Positions 22,420 to 25,213 of a DNA stretch of 25,213 bases are shown here, piece after piece. The stretch's first letter is position 1. Every line of letters begins with the position of its first letter. Below the pieces are notes generated by a model that was not told the origin of the DNA, did no database searches, and saw nothing but the letters and a program-made list of their open reading frames with translations. The DNA is from Peptococcaceae bacterium. GTDB lineage: Bacteria > Bacillota > Peptococcia > Peptococcales > Peptococcaceae. The stretch spans positions 1 through 25,213 of the forward strand of contig JAFNVD010000229.1 in assembly GCA_017383785.1 (NCBI GenBank), given 5' to 3'. The position numbers and the translations under genes were made by a program.

Positions 22420-22704
22420 TTACAGGCCTTCAAAAATTTCAATGCTGTCGCCTTCAGCTAACTGAACGATAGCTTTTTTGTAGTCGGAAGTTTTACCAAC
22501 GGAACGGCCCATGCGTTTTTCTTTACCTTTAACGCGAACAGTATTTACATCAACAACTTTAACTTTGAAGATTTCTTCAATAGCTTTTTTGATTTCAATT
22601 TTGTTAGCGCTTAAAGCAACTTTGAAAACATATTTGTTGTGTTCCATCAAGCCGATGGATTTTTCAGTTACAACAGGTTTGATAATGATATCACGTGCTT
22701 CCAT
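22420..22704 (-). CDS. rplW: 50S ribosomal protein L23
   Basis: L23 is at the tunnel exit and docks trigger factor and SRP. The 94-residue product has DIIIKPVVTEKSIGLMEHNK, VNTVRVKGKEKRMGR and YKKAIVQLAEGDSIEIFEGL. It shares one base with the rplD stop codon (TAATG), so translation is probably coupled. Confidence 0.98.
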   Translation of the reverse strand: MEARDIIIKPVVTEKSIGLMEHNKYVFKVALSANKIEIKKAIEEIFKVKVVDVNTVRVKGKEKRMGRSVGKTSDYKKAIVQLAEGDSIEIFEGL

Positions 22705-23327
22705 TATGCCAGCACCTCCTCAACTTTAGCGATTGCATCTTTAGTGATGATCAGCTTGTTGTGAGTTAATAAATCATATACATTAATGGATGCTGCAGCA
22801 ACCGGTGTAACCCCTTCGATATTACGAGCGGATTTTGTTACATTTTCATCCACTTCTGCGGTAACAACTAATGCTTTGTTATCAACTTTTAATGCATTCA
22901 GAACTTTTACCATTTCTTTTGTTTTTGGCTGATCAAAGTTCAGTGCATCCAGTACAATGATTTCATTTTCTGCAACTTTACTGGAAAGTACAGATTTTAA
23001 TGCAAGACGTCTTTTTTTCTTTGGAATGGAGAAGCTATAATTTCTTGGTTTTGGACCAAATGTAATAGCACCACCACGCCACAGTGGAGAACGGCTTGTA
23101 CCCGCACGAGCACGACCAGTCCCTTTCTGTCTCCATGGTTTGCGGCCGCCGCCTCTTACTTCCCCTCTGGATTTGGTGCAGTGAGTACCCTGGCGCCAGC
23201 TAGCCATCTGCAATACAACAGCTTCATGTACAACGCTTTCATTTGGTTCAACACCGAATACTGCATCATTCAGTTCGATTTCACCAACCTGTGCGCCTTC
23301 TACATTTAATAAAGCTACTTTTGGCAT
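22704..23327 (-). CDS. rplD: 50S ribosomal protein L4
   Basis: L4 has a long loop into the exit tunnel. In E. coli it also represses the S10 operon through the leader RNA. The 207-residue product includes the loop GEVRGGGRKPWRQKGTGRAR, the SPLWRGGAITFGPKPRNYS segment and LNFDQPKTKEMV. Whether it acts on the structured leader upstream of rpsJ here is inference. AAAGGAGG precedes the ATG. Confidence 0.98.
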   Translation of the reverse strand: MPKVALLNVEGAQVGEIELNDAVFGVEPNESVVHEAVVLQMASWRQGTHCTKSRGEVRGGGRKPWRQKGTGRARAGTSRSPLWRGGAITFGPKPRNYSFSIPKKKRRLALKSVLSSKVAENEIIVLDALNFDQPKTKEMVKVLNALKVDNKALVVTAEVDENVTKSARNIEGVTPVAAASINVYDLLTHNKLIITKDAIAKVEEVLA

Positions 23328-23357
23328 TTGTAGTTTCCTCCTTTCTTGCGACAGTTA

Positions 23358-23984
23358 TTACTTCGCTTTTACAGCAGTTTTGATTGTAATCATAGATTTG
23401 TTAGGACCAGGTACAGAACCTTTCACTAACAGCAAGTTGCGTTCAGCATCAACTTTAACGATTTCTAAGTTCTGAACAGTTACTTTCAGACCACCCATGC
23501 GACCTGGCAACTGACGGCCTTTGAATACGTGGTTTGGACCCAACGCACCCAGGGAACCGGAACGACGGTGGTATTTAGAACCGTGAGCCATAGGACCTCT
23601 GGACTGACCGCAACGTTTGATGCTACCCTGGAAACCTTTACCTTTGCTGATACCTGTTGCATCAACAACGTCCCCAGCTTCGAATACATCAGCTTTGATC
23701 ACCTGACCTAACTGATATTCAGCAGCGTTTTCAACGCGGAATTCTCTTAAATATCTCATTGGTTTTGCCTGAGCTTTTGCGAAATGACCTTTCTGAGGTT
23801 TGATCGCACGAACTTCTTTGATTTCATCAAAACCAACCTGAATAGCTTCATAGCCATCATTATCAGTAGTTTTTGTCTGGATGACTGTGCAAGGACCTGC
23901 TTCAATTACTGTTACAGGAATTGCTTTACCTTCTGGAGAAAAGATCTGAGTCATACCAATTTTCTTACCTAAAATAGCTTTCAT
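23358..23984 (-). CDS. rplC: 50S ribosomal protein L3
   Basis: L3 starts 50S assembly and extends toward the peptidyl-transferase centre. The 208-residue product opens MKAILGKKIGMTQIFSPEG and contains GISKGKGFQGSIKRCGQSRG, MAHGSKYHRRSGSLG and KGRQLPGRMGGLKVTVQNL. All are conserved. GGAGGTG precedes the ATG. Confidence 0.98.
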   Translation of the reverse strand: MKAILGKKIGMTQIFSPEGKAIPVTVIEAGPCTVIQTKTTDNDGYEAIQVGFDEIKEVRAIKPQKGHFAKAQAKPMRYLREFRVENAAEYQLGQVIKADVFEAGDVVDATGISKGKGFQGSIKRCGQSRGPMAHGSKYHRRSGSLGALGPNHVFKGRQLPGRMGGLKVTVQNLEIVKVDAERNLLLVKGSVPGPNKSMITIKTAVKAK

Positions 23985-24013
23985 CTTGCCACCTCCTTAA
24001 GCTTTACAAACGA

Positions 24014-24322
24014 TTATAATTTGATTTCGATTTCAACGCCGGATGGTAAATCCAAACGCATCAGAGCTTCAACAGTTTTCTGATTGTGATCAAAGATATC
24101 AATCAGACGTTTATGTGTTCTCATTTCGAACTGTTCACGGGAGTCTTTGTTTACATGAGGAGATCTCAAGATTGTAAACACATTTTTTTCGGTCGGCAGT
24201 GGAACCGGACCGGATACATTGGCTCCTGTTTTTTTCGCAGTTTCAACGATTTTCTGAGCAGACTGATCCAGTAATTTGTGATCGAATGCTTTCAAACGAA
24301 TTCTGATTTTCTGTTTTGCCAT
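24014..24322 (-). CDS. rpsJ: 30S ribosomal protein S10
   Basis: S10 is a 30S head protein and, with NusB, part of the rRNA antitermination complex. The 102-residue product begins MAKQKIRIRLKAFDHKLLDQ and has GPVPLPTEKNVFTILRSPH and the C-terminal MRLDLPSGVEIEIKL. AAGGAGGG lies before the ATG. It is the first gene of the S10 operon, behind a clear promoter and leader. Confidence 0.99.
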   Translation of the reverse strand: MAKQKIRIRLKAFDHKLLDQSAQKIVETAKKTGANVSGPVPLPTEKNVFTILRSPHVNKDSREQFEMRTHKRLIDIFDHNQKTVEALMRLDLPSGVEIEIKL

Positions 24323-24364
24323 GTTTTTCCCTCCTTCGCGCCCGATTAACGGACATTCTCCACG

Positions 24365-24443
24365 GAAGTTACCTAGTACACGGTGTCTGGCGTGTCGCCG
24401 TCGCTAGCAATCTCCCGTTTCATCGCATGTCTTACGCAACTTC
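24365..24443 (-). promoter_or_regulatory. Structured 5' leader of the S10 operon
   Basis: In the transcript GAAGTTGC (24443-24436) pairs with GTAACTTC (24372-24365), eight pairs with one G-U, closing the whole leader. Inside are GCGAT/ATTGC (24426-24422 with 24411-24407), and CTAG/CTAG (24407-24404 with 24376-24373) with CGG/CCG within it, or alternatively GGCG/CGCC. This gives a possible three-way junction just before the rpsJ ribosome binding site. The predicted transcript start is near 24440, so the first few bases of the outer stem may be lost. Confidence 0.5.
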
Positions 24444-24446
24444 TAA

Positions 24447-24475
24447 ATCTTATCACACCAAAACTGTATTTGCAA
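24447..24475 (-). promoter_or_regulatory. Promoter of the S10 operon
   Basis: TTGCAA (24470-24475), 17 bases, then TAAGAT (24447-24452) with an extended -10 TG. An A-rich stretch lies directly upstream of the -35 and may act as an UP element. It is about 118 bases before rpsJ and is the only good promoter in the 353-base gap to the TRAP transporter gene. Confidence 0.75.
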
Positions 24476-24623
24476 GGCTTTTTTTCGGATTTTAAGCCAT
24501 TTTCAGCGCTTTTTGCATTATTAATATTTATACTATATACTTTCTTTTTTGCATTGTTTATATTTTTGTTTTTCTTTTATTTTTATAAATTTCACCATAT
24601 ATATTCAAAATACATATATAAAA
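24476..24623. other. AT-rich intergenic spacer
   Basis: This part of the 353-base gap between the TRAP gene and rpsJ is extremely A/T-rich. It holds a weak GGCTT/AAGCC inverted repeat near 24478-24500 and possible UP-element tracts for the S10 promoter. I see no gene in it. Confidence 0.55.
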
Positions 24624-24647
24624 TGGCGCCTGCTGCTGCAGACGCCA
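24624..24647 (-). terminator. Terminator after the TRAP transporter gene
   Basis: On the minus strand TGGCGTCTGC, loop AGCA, GCAGGCGCCA forms a 10-pair stem with one G-U, followed by TTTTATATAT. It lies 28 bases past the stop codon of the TRAP permease gene. Confidence 0.85.
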
Positions 24648-24675
24648 CAAAAAGAATCTCTTCCTATTTATAATG

Positions 24676-25213
24676 TTATATAATCAATGCCGGGAACATC
24701 ATTGGCAGATACACAATCAGTAGGAACACAAACAGCAAACCAATCAAATACGGAATAACTGCTTTCGCAATCATCTCAATCGGCATACCAGTAATACCAG
24801 AAGCTACAAATAAATTAATCGCTACCGGCGGTGTAATCATACCAATAGCTATCCCTACTACGAACAAAATACCGAAATGAATCAAATCCACACCCAAACC
24901 TTGTACCAACGGCAAAAATACCGGAGTCAGGATGATAATTGCAGAAGATGTTACCATAAACACACCTGCAATAATAATGATTACAGCAACCAATGTCATC
25001 AAGATATATTTATTAGTAGAAATACTCAATACCGCATTAGCAATGGCATCCGGAATACTGTAGCTTGCCAGCACCCAGCCAAAAGGACCACTGCATGCAA
25101 TAATAATCATAATTACCGCAGAAGTTTTCGCACTACCTTTCATAATATCAAATAATTTCGGAAAGGTCATATCACGATAAATGACAAAAGACGCAAAAAG
25201 CGCATACACAACC
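24676..25213 (-). CDS. TRAP transporter large permease (DctM type), 3' part
   Basis: The reading frame is open to the window edge, so only the last about 178 residues of a protein of usually about 430 (or a longer DctQM fusion) are seen. It is highly hydrophobic, with four or five membrane segments, and contains SSAIIILTPVFLPLVQGLGVD, given here in part as IILTPVFLPLV, and GMITPPVAINLFVASGI, the GxITPP motif of DctM. TRAP transporters import organic acids such as C4-dicarboxylates or sialic acid with a sodium gradient, together with a periplasmic binding protein and a small permease. The substrate cannot be told. A GTG at 25209 is internal, not the start. Confidence 0.9.
   Translation of the reverse strand, partial: VVYALFASFVIYRDMTFPKLFDIMKGSAKTSAVIMIIIACSGPFGWVLASYSIPDAIANAVLSISTNKYILMTLVAVIIIIAGVFMVTSSAIIILTPVFLPLVQGLGVDLIHFGILFVVGIAIGMITPPVAINLFVASGITGMPIEMIAKAVIPYLIGLLFVFLLIVYLPMMFPALII

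Noticed and set aside
25207..25209. GTG as the true start of the TRAP permease gene
   Set aside because: The frame stays open upstream to the window edge, and DctM proteins are far longer than 177 residues, so the gene is cut by the window.
1..25213. Mobile elements, CRISPR arrays, tRNA genes, toxin-antitoxin pairs or phage genes
   Set aside because: No transposase, repeat-spacer pattern, tRNA cloverleaf, integrase or phage protein was recognised. Gene order is continuous and housekeeping in nature, and base composition looks even outside intergenic regions.

Overview
The window is a densely packed chromosomal segment in which every supported gene is on the minus strand, so it reads from the right end to the left. 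It looks like a low-to-moderate GC member of the Firmicutes. Gene order (S10-spc-alpha cluster, then ecfA1-ecfA2-ecfT-truA-rplM-rpsI), strong GGAGG ribosome binding sites and TTGACA/TATAAT-type promoters all support this. A TRAP transporter permease, plus a CsaB-DUF5693 pair beside a TagO/WecA-type enzyme, make a Negativicutes origin most likely. Acidaminococcaceae, for example Phascolarctobacterium, is my best guess; this is inference from gene content, not a database match.

Layout from right to left. (1) 24676-25213: the 3' part of a DctM-type TRAP transporter gene, closed by a hairpin terminator. (2) 24323-24475: a promoter and a structured leader for the S10 operon. (3) 13253-24322: rpsJ, rplC, rplD, rplW, rplB, rpsS, rplV, rpsC, rplP, rpmC, rpsQ, rplN, rplX, rplE, rpsN, rpsH, rplF, rplR, rpsE, rpmD, rplO, secY, adk, in the canonical order with minimal gaps. 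(4) 13005-13252: a non-coding gap with inverted repeats, where many relatives carry map. (5) 9805-13004: infA, rpmJ, rpsM, rpsK, rpsD, rpoA, rplQ. (6) 6481-9744: the shared energising module of ECF vitamin/metal transporters (two ATPases and the T component), then truA. (7) 5439-6289: rplM-rpsI with its own promoter, possible L13 leader and two consecutive terminators. (8) 387-5261: a cell-envelope group with a DUF5693 membrane protein, CsaB pyruvyl transferase, a TagO/WecA-type polyprenyl-phosphate sugar-1-phosphate transferase and a membrane-anchored SH3 protein, ended by a terminator. (9) 1-250: tandem strong promoters and an antitermination-like leader typical of an rRNA operon running leftward out of the window.

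Together these genes build ribosomes (r-proteins, IF-1, RNA polymerase alpha, an rRNA promoter region, tRNA pseudouridine synthase), supply protein export (SecY) and nucleotide balance (Adk), power micronutrient uptake (ECF), and make or modify an envelope polysaccharide. Most of the window is ordinary. The points worth a second look are the RNA leaders (S10, adk-infA gap, rplM), the terminator/promoter overlap before DUF5693, the uncharacterised DUF5693 protein, and the duplicated rRNA promoter module. I see no mobile element, CRISPR array, tRNA or mature rRNA sequence.
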